Below, piece by piece: positions 9,166-16,928 of a DNA stretch of 64,000 bases; position 1 is the stretch's first letter, and each line of letters begins with the position of its first letter. Source of the DNA: an uncultured Spirochaetales bacterium (GTDB lineage: Bacteria > Spirochaetota > Spirochaetia > Sphaerochaetales > Sphaerochaetaceae); NCBI GenBank assembly GCA_949289305.1, contig CASENB010000024.1, positions 39,136-103,135 of the forward strand. The letters run 5' to 3'. The notes below the pieces were generated by a model, which searched no databases, was not told the origin of the DNA, and worked only from the letters and a program-made list of their open reading frames with translations. The position numbers and the translations under genes were made by a program.

Positions 9166-10824
9166 TCAAATGTTTTTGTTTTCTTCAATACAAACTAACG
9201 CACTCTTCTTATAAAATAATACCCCATATTTAAGAATAGTGTTGTATGCGGAGAAGGTAGTCTCGTATTGCCTTTTTTCGATTTGTTCTAGTGCCTTCTT
9301 TGCATCGTTTTCCATATTCTCTTGTTTTGATGTTTTTTTTAATTCAAAGATTGCAACTCTTTTATTTTTGCTGTCTCTAAGAATAATGTCGGCTCTACCG
9401 AGTCCGCTTTCCATATTTGAGCTGATTTTATAATCATTACTTTTAAGGATGGCAACCATGAATCCGTGATAGAATGATTCACTATAGTCATAGTAACTTA
9501 TGGATTCCATTAGCGTGTCTGAAATCAATATAGACATTGTTTTGCAATCACATTCCCATATGGCATCCATTAAGTTTTTATTGTCTGTTCTTTCTACAAC
9601 CTCTTTAAACCATGAATCTATTGAATCTTTAAATATTGAATTTATTTCATTATTTGGAATAACGAGTTCGTTATCTTCATTTGGAACATACTTCACTTTT
9701 AGTGTTAAATATCCAGTTTGAAATAATAGTGTCCAGATGTTATTGGGTGAAGAATATAAAGAACCATAAGTAAGGTCCGTCAGAATCCTTTTATTAATTG
9801 ATTTTTCTTTTATTAATGCGATGTAATCATTTTCTACATCGTCTTTATAAAGTTCGATAAGTTTCTTCACCGCTTCATTAGAACTTGTATTGATCCAATA
9901 GTTTTCAGGAAGCGCCTCCTTGTCTATTATCGCTTTTGAAACGTATTTTATTACATCCCAAGGGCAATATATTCTTTCCTCTCCGATGCGATATCCGTCG
10001 TACCAATCTTTTACAATGTCTGATCTGCTTTCAAGATCGGCTTCTTTTAATATTTGGCTTACTTCTTCTTTTGTAAAACCAAAAGTGGAAGAGTATTCAC
10101 TGTCTGTAAGGGAATAGCCATTAAGGTTGTTTAATCCAGTAAAGATGCTTTCTTTTGATACTCTTAAGCATCCTGTGATTATGGCTTTTTCAAGATAGGG
10201 ATTGACCTTTAATGTAGTAGAATAGAGTGGACGTATGATGTTAATCATATCTTCGTAGTAATTGTTGGCATCTGCAGATGCAAGTGGAACATCATACTCA
10301 TCGATAAGAATTATTACTTTCTTTTTGTAATGTTTAAATAAAAGTTCCGATAGAAATAAGAGGGATTCTGTTATCGTATAATCTTCAGCTTCTTCATTTA
10401 AAAATATGTTGAATTTGCGTCTGTAGTTTTGGAAAAGTTCATCATCTAATAAAAATGAAAATGACTCAAATATATGTGAAATTAAAGAAGATATTTTATT
10501 CTTTGATGAAACGGAATTAGAAAATGTAACGTCCTTAAAAGATATGTAGATTACAGGATATTTGTTCATCCAGTTATCTACGATATTTTTATCTTTATAG
10601 ATATTAAGGTTCTTAAATAATTCTTTACTATCTTTTCTTATATCGAGAAAAGATGCTGCCGTGCTTAAAAATGTTGTTTTCCCAAAACGGCGAGGACGTG
10701 TAAACATGGCGACTTTAGCTTCATTATCAAGGAGGAGTACTCTTAAGCTATCTGTTTTATCTATATAATAACATCCAGATGTAATAATAGTTTCAAAATC
10801 ATCAATCCCTTTAGGTAATATCAT
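9166..10824 (-). CDS. AAA-ATPase-like protein with C-terminal PD-(D/E)XK nuclease domain
   Basis: A 552-residue protein of the widespread AAA-ATPase_like/DUF1703 family. The N-terminus has the family pattern of an F-x-x-I-I stretch, YYIDKT (19-24) and a P-loop variant RPRRFGKTT (43-51). A Walker B-like VIILIDEYDVP lies near 170. The C-terminus has a PD-(D/E)XK core: GRADIIL (D479) and FELKK (E494, K496). Length is normal for the family (500-600). Function is not established; these genes are mobile, multi-copy and common in gut Bacteroidetes and spirochaetes. No SD is visible, but a TATAAT (minus strand) lies six bases before the ATG. A decayed copy of its 3' end lies at 14625-14770. Confidence 0.92.
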   Translation of the reverse strand: MILPKGIDDFETIITSGCYYIDKTDSLRVLLLDNEAKVAMFTRPRRFGKTTFLSTAASFLDIRKDSKELFKNLNIYKDKNIVDNWMNKYPVIYISFKDVTFSNSVSSKNKISSLISHIFESFSFLLDDELFQNYRRKFNIFLNEEAEDYTITESLLFLSELLFKHYKKKVIILIDEYDVPLASADANNYYEDMINIIRPLYSTTLKVNPYLEKAIITGCLRVSKESIFTGLNNLNGYSLTDSEYSSTFGFTKEEVSQILKEADLESRSDIVKDWYDGYRIGEERIYCPWDVIKYVSKAIIDKEALPENYWINTSSNEAVKKLIELYKDDVENDYIALIKEKSINKRILTDLTYGSLYSSPNNIWTLLFQTGYLTLKVKYVPNEDNELVIPNNEINSIFKDSIDSWFKEVVERTDNKNLMDAIWECDCKTMSILISDTLMESISYYDYSESFYHGFMVAILKSNDYKISSNMESGLGRADIILRDSKNKRVAIFELKKTSKQENMENDAKKALEQIEKRQYETTFSAYNTILKYGVLFYKKSALVCIEENKNI

Positions 10825-10830
10825 ATATGC

Positions 10831-10836
10831 ATTATA
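10831..10836 (-). promoter_or_regulatory. -10 box six bases before the PD-(D/E)XK gene start
   Basis: Perfect TATAAT on the minus strand (10836 to 10831), six bases from the ATG at 10824. There is no convincing -35 and no SD. The geometry suggests leaderless transcription. Confidence 0.35.
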
Positions 10837-10920
10837 TCAAAATGAAGGATAAGTAGATCATAGAACTTATAAAGAAAATGATATATGAAAGTAGGCCTAA
10901 AGGAATATAGATTAAAGCTA

Positions 10921-11004
10921 TTTAATAACAAAAAATATAACTTTAGCAACGTAATAATGTAATTTAATAACAAATAAATTGATTTTAATAACATAATATA
11001 ATAT
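10921..11004. repeat. Four helically phased 21-bp direct-repeat units
   Basis: TTTAATAACA occurs perfectly at 10921, 10963 and 10984, with a degenerate copy TTTAGCAACG at 10942. The spacing is exactly 21 bp, or two helical turns, for all four, so the copies face the same side of the DNA. The array ends 30 bases before the ATG of the AAA+ ATPase gene and covers its promoter region. It resembles iterons or a cooperative operator; no known consensus is recognised. Confidence 0.7.
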
Positions 11005-11034
11005 TCTACAAGCGAGGTAGGTTGAGATATTATC

Positions 11035-12141
11035 ATGTACACTGAAATTGTAAAGATTATAGAGGGTGGTCTGGTTAACGATAAAGAAAAAGTAACTAAC
11101 TATGCTGAAGTTTTGGCTAATAATTTAGAACAACAGGGAGAGCTTGCATTAGCAAGTAAAATACGTAAAACGCTTAATAATAAAAGGGGAATGATGGTAT
11201 CTTTAGATAGTATTACGACAAGGCCTGTTGATACTGAGTCTAGAATGGATATTGTTGAGGTTACAGTGCCTGACTTTGATCCTGATCAGCTCATATTAGA
11301 TCAGTATTCACGTTCTTTAATTGATAACTTTATTGATAGTTATACTCATAGAGATTTATTGCTACGTTCAGGATTGGACGGGACAAACACTTTACTTCTT
11401 TATGGCCCTCCCGGATGTGGGAAAACAACCGTCGCACAGTATATTGCTAGTATTACAGGGCTTCCATTGGTGACAGCACGACTTGATGGCTTGGTTTCTT
11501 CTTTACTGGGGAGTACGGCTAAGAATATAAGAAAAATATTTGATTATGCATCAAAAAGAGAATGCATCTTATTTTTAGATGAGTTTGATGTAATTGCAAA
11601 ATTACGTGATGATAAAAATGAACTTGGAGAACTCAAACGAGTTGTGAACAGTCTATTACAAAATATCGATACCTTTAATAATGATAGTATTTTAATTGCA
11701 GCAACCAATCATCATGAACTATTAGATCCTGCTATTTGGAGAAGATTTTCAACGATAGTTGATTTGGAAAAACCTCGAAGAGAGGAAATTGCGCGCTATC
11801 TGAAAACCATTCTTGTCGATAAAATTACTGATTTTACATTTAACGATAAAAAGTTTGAACGAATCATTGAGGCATTTGAAGGACTTAGTTATTCTGACAT
11901 AAAGACTATCATCTACAATGCATTAAAGACCGTCGTTTTGTCTGGACGAGAAACTTTGACTAATTGCGATGTTTTAAGGTCAATTTATCTCTATGAATAC
12001 CATGCTGTAGAATGCGAGGATAATTTTATTTTATTTTTACTTGAACATGGAATTACCCATAAGGAAGCATACGAGAGACTAGGGATTCCTCTGCGTAAGA
12101 TTCAGTCAGTTTCTAGAACATTGGAAAGACAGGAGGTGTAA
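11035..12141 (+). CDS. AAA+ ATPase partnered with subtilisin-like protease
   Basis: A 368-residue AAA+ ATPase of the FtsH/Cdc48-like branch. A helical N-terminal region (1-80) precedes the ATPase core: Walker A GPPGCGKTT (124-132), Walker B ILFLDEFD (178-185), sensor-1 ATN (223-225) and an arginine-finger region IWRRF (234-238). The C-terminal helical lid ends near 310 and a small helical tail follows. The gene is followed after 3 bases by the S8-protease gene. This ATPase plus S8-peptidase pairing is a recurrent two-gene unit in bacteria, often near defence genes. By analogy with proteolytic AAA+ machines, the ATPase may recognise or remodel substrates for the protease; the trigger is unknown. 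SD is GAGGTAGG, followed by a 21-bp phased repeat array upstream. Confidence 0.9.
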   Translation: MYTEIVKIIEGGLVNDKEKVTNYAEVLANNLEQQGELALASKIRKTLNNKRGMMVSLDSITTRPVDTESRMDIVEVTVPDFDPDQLILDQYSRSLIDNFIDSYTHRDLLLRSGLDGTNTLLLYGPPGCGKTTVAQYIASITGLPLVTARLDGLVSSLLGSTAKNIRKIFDYASKRECILFLDEFDVIAKLRDDKNELGELKRVVNSLLQNIDTFNNDSILIAATNHHELLDPAIWRRFSTIVDLEKPRREEIARYLKTILVDKITDFTFNDKKFERIIEAFEGLSYSDIKTIIYNALKTVVLSGRETLTNCDVLRSIYLYEYHAVECEDNFILFLLEHGITHKEAYERLGIPLRKIQSVSRTLERQEV

Positions 12142-12144
12142 GAT

Positions 12145-12765
12145 ATGGATAACGAAAGACTACCCATTAAATTCTTTGCTCCAAGAGAAATCGATGAGCT
12201 TCGTATCGAAGGAAACGGAAATAGAAAACCTCCCAAATGGTTACTTACAGGACAAGATCTTGGTAATCGTTCTGCTCGATTGTTAGATGACTTTCATTCG
12301 TTCTCTGATGTTAAGCAGAGGCTTTCATCTCCTATACCATTTGTCTTTGTTGCAAAAATTTGTGAAGATGCCACTGCCAAATCTTGGCGCAAAGAAATCA
12401 TGAAATTTTTTCAGATGAGAGAAAAAAGCAATGTTCTTGGGTTAATAAGTTCCGATGAACTTATTGTTAAAGTAGAATCAGCTGCTCAAATGGATGAATT
12501 GGAATTCCGTATTGGAGATTGTGAGCGCAATAGTTACGCCATTTCCTGTTTAGAAACATTTAGACAATTTGAACCTCATGTTCTTTGTGGCGAAGATGAT
12601 AAAACGTATAAAATCAAGTTAATTGATTATCAGGATTACGAGACAAACATAGCTATGCAAAGGCTTTTTGAACAGAACTTAGCAGAACAAGATATTTTTA
12701 TCAAAAAACTTTCTATACGAGAAATATGCCCGTATATAAAATTAAACAAGTACAAAAGATTGTAA
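12145..12765 (+). CDS. S8 peptidase, N-terminal part (separated from catalytic part by a frameshift)
   Basis: This 206-residue frame carries no protease motif itself. It starts LPIKFFAPREIDELRIEG (6-23), a pattern I associate with the N-terminal extension of S8 peptidases paired with AAA+ ATPases. It contains KPPKWLLTG and a ferredoxin-like alpha/beta region. It ends with an unrelated tail (YIKLNKYKRL) while the next frame continues with VYKIKQVQKIVIDSL and the catalytic domain. The two parts together (about 790 residues) match the length expected for a single protein. The switch fits loss of one C in the CCC at 12729-12731. It may be a pseudogene, a phase-variable gene or a sequencing error. 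SD AGGAGG (12131-12136) sets the start. Confidence 0.72.
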   Translation: MDNERLPIKFFAPREIDELRIEGNGNRKPPKWLLTGQDLGNRSARLLDDFHSFSDVKQRLSSPIPFVFVAKICEDATAKSWRKEIMKFFQMREKSNVLGLISSDELIVKVESAAQMDELEFRIGDCERNSYAISCLETFRQFEPHVLCGEDDKTYKIKLIDYQDYETNIAMQRLFEQNLAEQDIFIKKLSIREICPYIKLNKYKRL

Positions 12766-14486
12766 TTGATTCTCTAGTACATGACCCTTCTTTTGAAATG
12801 ATCTTTTCTATTGATCCTATGCCTCAGCATACATTGTTTTTGGATTTTTTAGATCAAAGTTGCTGTGTTCCTACTAAATATCCTGTGGAAGGGCGACGGT
12901 ATGAAACTTTGGGGGTTCTTGATAATGGTATTGCTAATATCCCTCAACTTCAGCCGTGGATTGATGGAAAGAGATGGTCCGTTTATCCAGAAGATTTTAT
13001 TTCTCCTACGCATGGTACTTTTGTTTCAGGGGTAGCTCTATATGGGGATGATTTGGAAGAGAAGCCTTGGATAGGGCATAACGGTATTAAATTGTTTGAT
13101 GCAACTATCTTTCCAGATACTGATAAGGAACAGTTGGATGAAGATAATTTAATTGCAAATATTCAGGAAGCAGTTAAAGCAAACCACGAAAAAGTAAAAG
13201 TTTGGAATCTGTCTATTAGTATTTCCAGAGAGGTTAATGACAGAAGTTTTTCTGATTTCGCAATAGCGTTAGATGAATTACAGAAGGAATATAACGTTTT
13301 GATTTGTAAGTCCGCTGGTAATTGCATGAATTTTAAAAAACATCTTCCCAAAGGGCGAATCAATGAGGGGGCTGATTCTGTTCTTGCTTTGGTTGTTGGC
13401 TCAATGGCTCATAAAAAGGGGCCTTTTGACTATGCAGATATTGATAATCCATCCCCATTTACAAGAGTGGGACCAGGTCCTGAATTTATTATAAAGCCAG
13501 AAGTAGTACACTATGGGGGAAATGTAGGAATAAATAATGATGGTGTATTGGTAAAGTCTGGGGTGAAATCATTTTCTACTAATGGAACGACTATAGAAAG
13601 CGTAGGAACAAGTTTCTCTACACCTAGAGTTGCTGCTTTAGCTACAGGACTCTATCAAGAACTTGAAGGAGAATTTGATCCGCTACTGATAAAGGGATTG
13701 ATAATTCATTCTGCATCTTATCCTTATAATCTTCATATTCCAGAAAAAGAGAGGGCTTATCAAATTGGTTTTGGTATTCCCCAAAATATACCTAGTATTC
13801 TTTATAACGATCCTTATGAAGCGACACTGATTCTGCGCGATACAATGGCTAAAGGTAAGTATATTGATATTATGGATTTCCCAATGCCAAAGTCTTTAAT
13901 TCGTAATGGTTTTTATACAGGTCAAATCATTGCTACTCTAGTATATGAACCTGTATTAGATTCGACGCAGGGAATTGAATATTGTCAATCTAATATTGAT
14001 TTGAATTTGGGAACATATGATTATAAAACTGAACGAGATACACGCAAAAAGAACATTTTAAATCCTGTAGGACGCCATGGTTCTCAGAATTTGTTCCTTA
14101 ATTCACTTTATAGCAAGCGATTAATGAAAGATAATTGTAGTGACTTTGCAATTAAAGAACGTTTGTTGATTCAATATGGCGATAAATATTATCCAGTCAA
14201 AAAGTACGCTGTTGATTTATCAGAACTTTCTGATACTAAAAAACTGCGCTATGTAACAGAGGATAAAAAGTGGTATCTCAAACTACAAGGACTTTTTAGA
14301 GAACATACAGAGCAACAAGCAAAATTAGAACGTAGTGTTCCAAAGCAAGACTTCTGTCTTATTATTACAATCCGAGATTCTAACCGAATTGCACCAATTT
14401 ATAATGAGGTTGTACAAGGTTTAGACTACTACAATTTCTGGCACAGAAATATTGAACTTGCAAATGATGTACCTATTAATGTCTGA
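12726..14486 (+). CDS. Subtilisin-like serine protease (S8), catalytic part
   Basis: This 586-residue frame contains a complete S8 catalytic triad: Asp66 (VLDNG), His96 (PTHGTFVSG) and Ser296 (VGTSFSTP). The oxyanion-side sequence CKSAGN also matches. After the protease core (about 55-345) comes a beta-rich C-terminal domain of about 240 residues. The ATG at 12726 is probably not a true start: no SD precedes it, and the frame overlaps the upstream fragment by 40 bases. The intact enzyme would join both frames by a -1 change near 12729. If restored, it is a cytoplasmic protease (no signal peptide) acting with the adjacent AAA+ ATPase. Downstream lies a decayed nuclease fragment and a toxin-antitoxin pair. 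Confidence 0.85.
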   Translation: MPVYKIKQVQKIVIDSLVHDPSFEMIFSIDPMPQHTLFLDFLDQSCCVPTKYPVEGRRYETLGVLDNGIANIPQLQPWIDGKRWSVYPEDFISPTHGTFVSGVALYGDDLEEKPWIGHNGIKLFDATIFPDTDKEQLDEDNLIANIQEAVKANHEKVKVWNLSISISREVNDRSFSDFAIALDELQKEYNVLICKSAGNCMNFKKHLPKGRINEGADSVLALVVGSMAHKKGPFDYADIDNPSPFTRVGPGPEFIIKPEVVHYGGNVGINNDGVLVKSGVKSFSTNGTTIESVGTSFSTPRVAALATGLYQELEGEFDPLLIKGLIIHSASYPYNLHIPEKERAYQIGFGIPQNIPSILYNDPYEATLILRDTMAKGKYIDIMDFPMPKSLIRNGFYTGQIIATLVYEPVLDSTQGIEYCQSNIDLNLGTYDYKTERDTRKKNILNPVGRHGSQNLFLNSLYSKRLMKDNCSDFAIKERLLIQYGDKYYPVKKYAVDLSELSDTKKLRYVTEDKKWYLKLQGLFREHTEQQAKLERSVPKQDFCLIITIRDSNRIAPIYNEVVQGLDYYNFWHRNIELANDVPINV

Positions 14487-14624
14487 TTAACTTTTTTCAA
14501 AAATTATAGATTGTTATGTCATTTGATATGTGTTGTTTGCAATGCATAATGGAAAATTTTAGATGATGGCGAAAGTTTAAATTCGATTGAAAAGTTCCAC
14601 TAACATTTAATTGGGTAAGAGTAT

Positions 14625-14770
14625 CGTCCATAAAAACTAATGTGCTTTCCTTATAAAAGGATACTTCAATATGTATGCGTAGATAGTAATCTCGTATTGT
14701 TTTTTCTTAGAGTATATATGTGCAGTTCATGCTTCCTTTCTTAGAATTCTGAACTGCAATATTAAAATAA
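14625..14770 (-). pseudogene. Decayed 3' fragment of a second AAA-ATPase-like/PD-(D/E)XK gene
   Basis: Read on the minus strand, the fragment gives IAVQNSKKGS and, after a deletion and frame change, KKQYEITIYAYILKYPF followed by RKA. These align with VAIFELKKTS and RQYETTFSAYNTILKYGVLFYKKSA of the intact gene at 9166-10824. Nucleotide similarity is also obvious (for example a TAATCTCGTATTG/TAGTCTCGTATTG match). It is in the same orientation as the intact copy, so the ATPase/protease cassette lies between two related direct copies. The rest of the 14487-14800 gap shows nothing else recognisable. Confidence 0.72.
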
Positions 14771-14800
14771 TTTGAGAGTTGAATCCTTAAAATTAAGTAC

Positions 14801-15160
14801 TTATATGAATCGAGCTACCGATACGTCAAAGATCTTAGAAAGTTTCTTTGCCATTTTTTTACTTATTGGTTTTCTTCCATTTTCCATATCAGAAATAAAC
14901 TGCTTTGAAGTACCAAGTTTTTCTGCAAGCATAGACTGTGTCAAGCCAATAAGCTTTCGATAGAACCTAAGATTTTTGCTTGGAGTATCCTCTGAGTCAA
15001 GATCTTTGAACCATTCCATATCCATAGCATTTACCATATCATCTCTTTCAATTTTTACATTCTCATCCCCATACTTTTTTATAAGGCCAAAGATAAGGTC
15101 ATCTGGAATATATCCAGTGATTTCAAAATTAATAGGGGGCTTTTTCACGGCTACCAACAT
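14801..15160 (-). CDS. XRE-family antitoxin (HigA-like)
   Basis: About 119 residues. The C-terminal half (roughly 55-117) is a helix-turn-helix of the XRE/Cro type: RKLIGLTQSMLAEKLGT then KQFISDMENGRKPISKKMAKKLS. The N-terminal half is a small acidic domain likely to bind the toxin. I place the start at the ATG at 15160, six bases after GGAGG; a longer frame begins with a TTG that sits on the SD itself. The gene overlaps the upstream toxin gene by 32 bases, the toxin-first order typical of HigBA-like modules. It likely represses its own operon through the AGTACT palindromes at 15388-15410. Confidence 0.85.
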   Translation of the reverse strand: MLVAVKKPPINFEITGYIPDDLIFGLIKKYGDENVKIERDDMVNAMDMEWFKDLDSEDTPSKNLRFYRKLIGLTQSMLAEKLGTSKQFISDMENGRKPISKKMAKKLSKIFDVSVARFI

Positions 15161-15362
15161 ATTCAACCTCCACTATGAACTTATCGTCTTCACATCGCCA
15201 ACAGGCGATCCATTTGTAGGCTAAGTGACAATGATATGTTACTTTTCCTATTTTGCTGTAGTTATGATATTGGGGCTGTACAGGCCCTGTCTCTGAGATA
15301 TCAATAATTAGACGTATTAAAGTATTTTGTGCATTTTTTATCTTACTGAACTTTTGAGACAT
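15129..15362 (-). CDS. RelE/HigB-like toxin of a type II toxin-antitoxin pair
   Basis: A 77-residue (79 if the in-frame GTG at 15368 is used) basic protein. The conserved core is GPVQP, then YHCHL, IACWRC and a VEYVGSREKAPY C-terminus. These features match a small family of RelE/HigB-superfamily mRNA interferases that precede an XRE antitoxin. By family, it would cleave ribosome-bound mRNA when unneutralised. On the coding strand TAAAAT lies five bases before the GTG, so a leaderless start at 15368 is possible. The two genes overlap, ensuring coupled synthesis. Location at the end of the accessory island suggests stabilisation of the island or phage defence, which is inference. Confidence 0.82.
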   Translation of the reverse strand: MSQKFSKIKNAQNTLIRLIIDISETGPVQPQYHNYSKIGKVTYHCHLAYKWIACWRCEDDKFIVEVEYVGSREKAPY

Positions 15363-15387
15363 TCTCACAACACATTTTATGAGTATA

Positions 15388-15410
15388 AAGTACTATGAAT
15401 TTTAGTACTT
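15388..15410 (-). promoter_or_regulatory. Putative toxin-antitoxin operator (paired AGTACT palindromes)
   Basis: AAGTACT (15388-15394) and AGTACTT (15404-15410) form an inverted repeat with arm centres 16 bp apart; each core AGTACT is itself palindromic. It lies 20-48 bases upstream of the toxin start, over the likely promoter. This matches autoregulatory operators of XRE antitoxins. Confidence 0.5.
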
Positions 15411-15601
15411 ATCAATATTTTATTTTAGGTCAGGTTTATATATCTTCGTGTGATATATGCTAATCTTATATTTAGCTCCGATTAGAAGAAAATATGCTTG
15501 GAATTATGTGTTTCTATCTCATGATTGTATTTTATATTGCTAAATGGATTTTTCAAATCTATTGCAATTCTTTGTGTTTAGTTGTCATAAATGTAGACAA
15601 T

Positions 15602-15615
15602 AATTAAATTTAATT
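15602..15615. promoter_or_regulatory. 14-bp perfect palindrome upstream of the barrel-protein operon
   Basis: AATTAAATTTAATT is a perfect palindrome. It overlaps TTGACT (15614-15619), which could serve as a -35 for the operon starting at 15673, although no good -10 lies at the right distance. It may be an operator or chance in A+T-rich DNA. Otherwise nothing else is seen between 15411 and 15672. Confidence 0.3.
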
Positions 15616-15672
15616 GACTTGATCAATATTATTATGATATCGTTTTAAACTGTTGGAAAAGCATTGGAAAAT

Positions 15673-16920
15673 ATGAAGAGAGTTCTTGTTGCCGTTTTCA
15701 TTATCTTATTAACTATTTTTCCACTATATTCTGATGAATATAAAGAAGGGGTAACTTTAAGAACTGAAATAAACGGGGTAGGGAATTTCTCTGGTTTTGG
15801 TTTTGGACTTTTCCCTGTATCGACATCGTTTCAGTTCTATAAAACAGATTTAAACGTATTCTCTGGTTCTACATTCAAATCAAAAATTTATTATTATATG
15901 TCATATGGGTTTTCTAATGTCAGTGAATCTGGTAGGCAGTGGAATACAGGCCGCCCTACTTGGGATATGACAATATTTGAGAAAAATCAGATAGATGCTA
16001 TGAATCCTGAATATGATGACTTTGCTGTTGGCTCAGCATTTAGGCAGTATGGAACTCTTGAATTATGGTTCGGGCAGCCTTTTATAGAAAATCCTGTAAG
16101 AGAGCCTGAATATGATCAGTTGTTTGAATTTAGATTAGGAATAAATACAAGATATACGGCTACAACCGAAAGTCTTAATCTTGGAGCTGGTGGGAATCCT
16201 ACTTTTGTAGATATTAATGGCGATCCTACAGGAATTTTTGCAATTTCAGATCCCTCGAATCCCATTGTTGCATGGCCATGGCTTAACGGAAATAGGCAGA
16301 GCCTTTCTAATTATTTATTTGCTCGGCTATATTTTTATCCTTTCAGAGATATAAGGGAAAGCGTCCAAGATGGCGTCTATGGTTATGTTAATCTTGAATA
16401 TGGGCCTAAGTGGCTTTTAAACGATATCTTTCCATCAGGTTATACATCTTCAGATTTTTTCAGGGCGGAAGCGTATCTTGAAGAGAAGTTGTTGCTTTTC
16501 GATGATCGCCAGGAAAACGGATGGAACTGGTTTGCAATTTATTTGGGACATAGTAACACATATAATTATACTGCAGGAGATGTTGTCCCTTATTACAAAA
16601 TTCCGACAGATGGTTTGGAACACAGTCTTACGGACAGGTTCTGGTTTCACTTCATGCTTCCTAATTTCATAACACCTGACTGCTATGCCTACTTTGAAGC
16701 GAGTATGACTAATAGTCTTTATTGGGGTAATGTCGTAAATGCGACTGGAAAATACAGCGGCCTCTCTTATACAGGTAGATTTGATTTTAAATTCCATCTC
16801 CGTTTGTTCGGCTTTATCAGGATAGAGTATAATTGTTACTACGATTTTGCCAGAGGAATAAACTCAAATAATCCTGCATGGTCTCAAAATGCATCGTTAA
16901 ATTTCTATGTTTCGGTTTAG
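15673..16920 (+). CDS. Exported beta-barrel-type protein, first of four
   Basis: A 415-residue protein, family not recognised. Residues 1-20 are a signal peptide (MKRVLVAVFIILLTIFPLYS). The mature part alternates polar and hydrophobic residues, is rich in aromatics and Gly, and ends in LNFYVSV, as for an outer-membrane barrel. The ATG at 15673, after GGAAAA, was chosen over an upstream TTG. A segment near 300-360 (VPYYK, then YAYFEAS and GNVVN) resembles one in the next gene (VPYYA, YPYVSG, GNVVN), so the two look paralogous. The stop codon TAG is followed at once by GGAGGAAAG for the next gene. No enzymatic motif is visible. Confidence 0.8.
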   Translation: MKRVLVAVFIILLTIFPLYSDEYKEGVTLRTEINGVGNFSGFGFGLFPVSTSFQFYKTDLNVFSGSTFKSKIYYYMSYGFSNVSESGRQWNTGRPTWDMTIFEKNQIDAMNPEYDDFAVGSAFRQYGTLELWFGQPFIENPVREPEYDQLFEFRLGINTRYTATTESLNLGAGGNPTFVDINGDPTGIFAISDPSNPIVAWPWLNGNRQSLSNYLFARLYFYPFRDIRESVQDGVYGYVNLEYGPKWLLNDIFPSGYTSSDFFRAEAYLEEKLLLFDDRQENGWNWFAIYLGHSNTYNYTAGDVVPYYKIPTDGLEHSLTDRFWFHFMLPNFITPDCYAYFEASMTNSLYWGNVVNATGKYSGLSYTGRFDFKFHLRLFGFIRIEYNCYYDFARGINSNNPAWSQNASLNFYVSV

Positions 16921-16928
16921 GAGGAAAG

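Noticed and set aside
10821..11042. Minus-strand open frame of 73 codons across the phased repeats
   Set aside because: Composition is Leu/Ile/Tyr-rich as expected from A+T-rich noncoding DNA; no SD, and it overlaps the repeat array and the ATPase start.
12700..12765. Programmed -1 ribosomal frameshift at AAAAAAC to join the two S8 frames
   Set aside because: The in-frame codons are ATC AAA AAA CTT, so the P-site codon would re-pair with CAA and not AAA; the heptamer is imperfect. No clear downstream stem or pseudoknot was seen. Loss of one C at 12729-12731 explains the join more simply.
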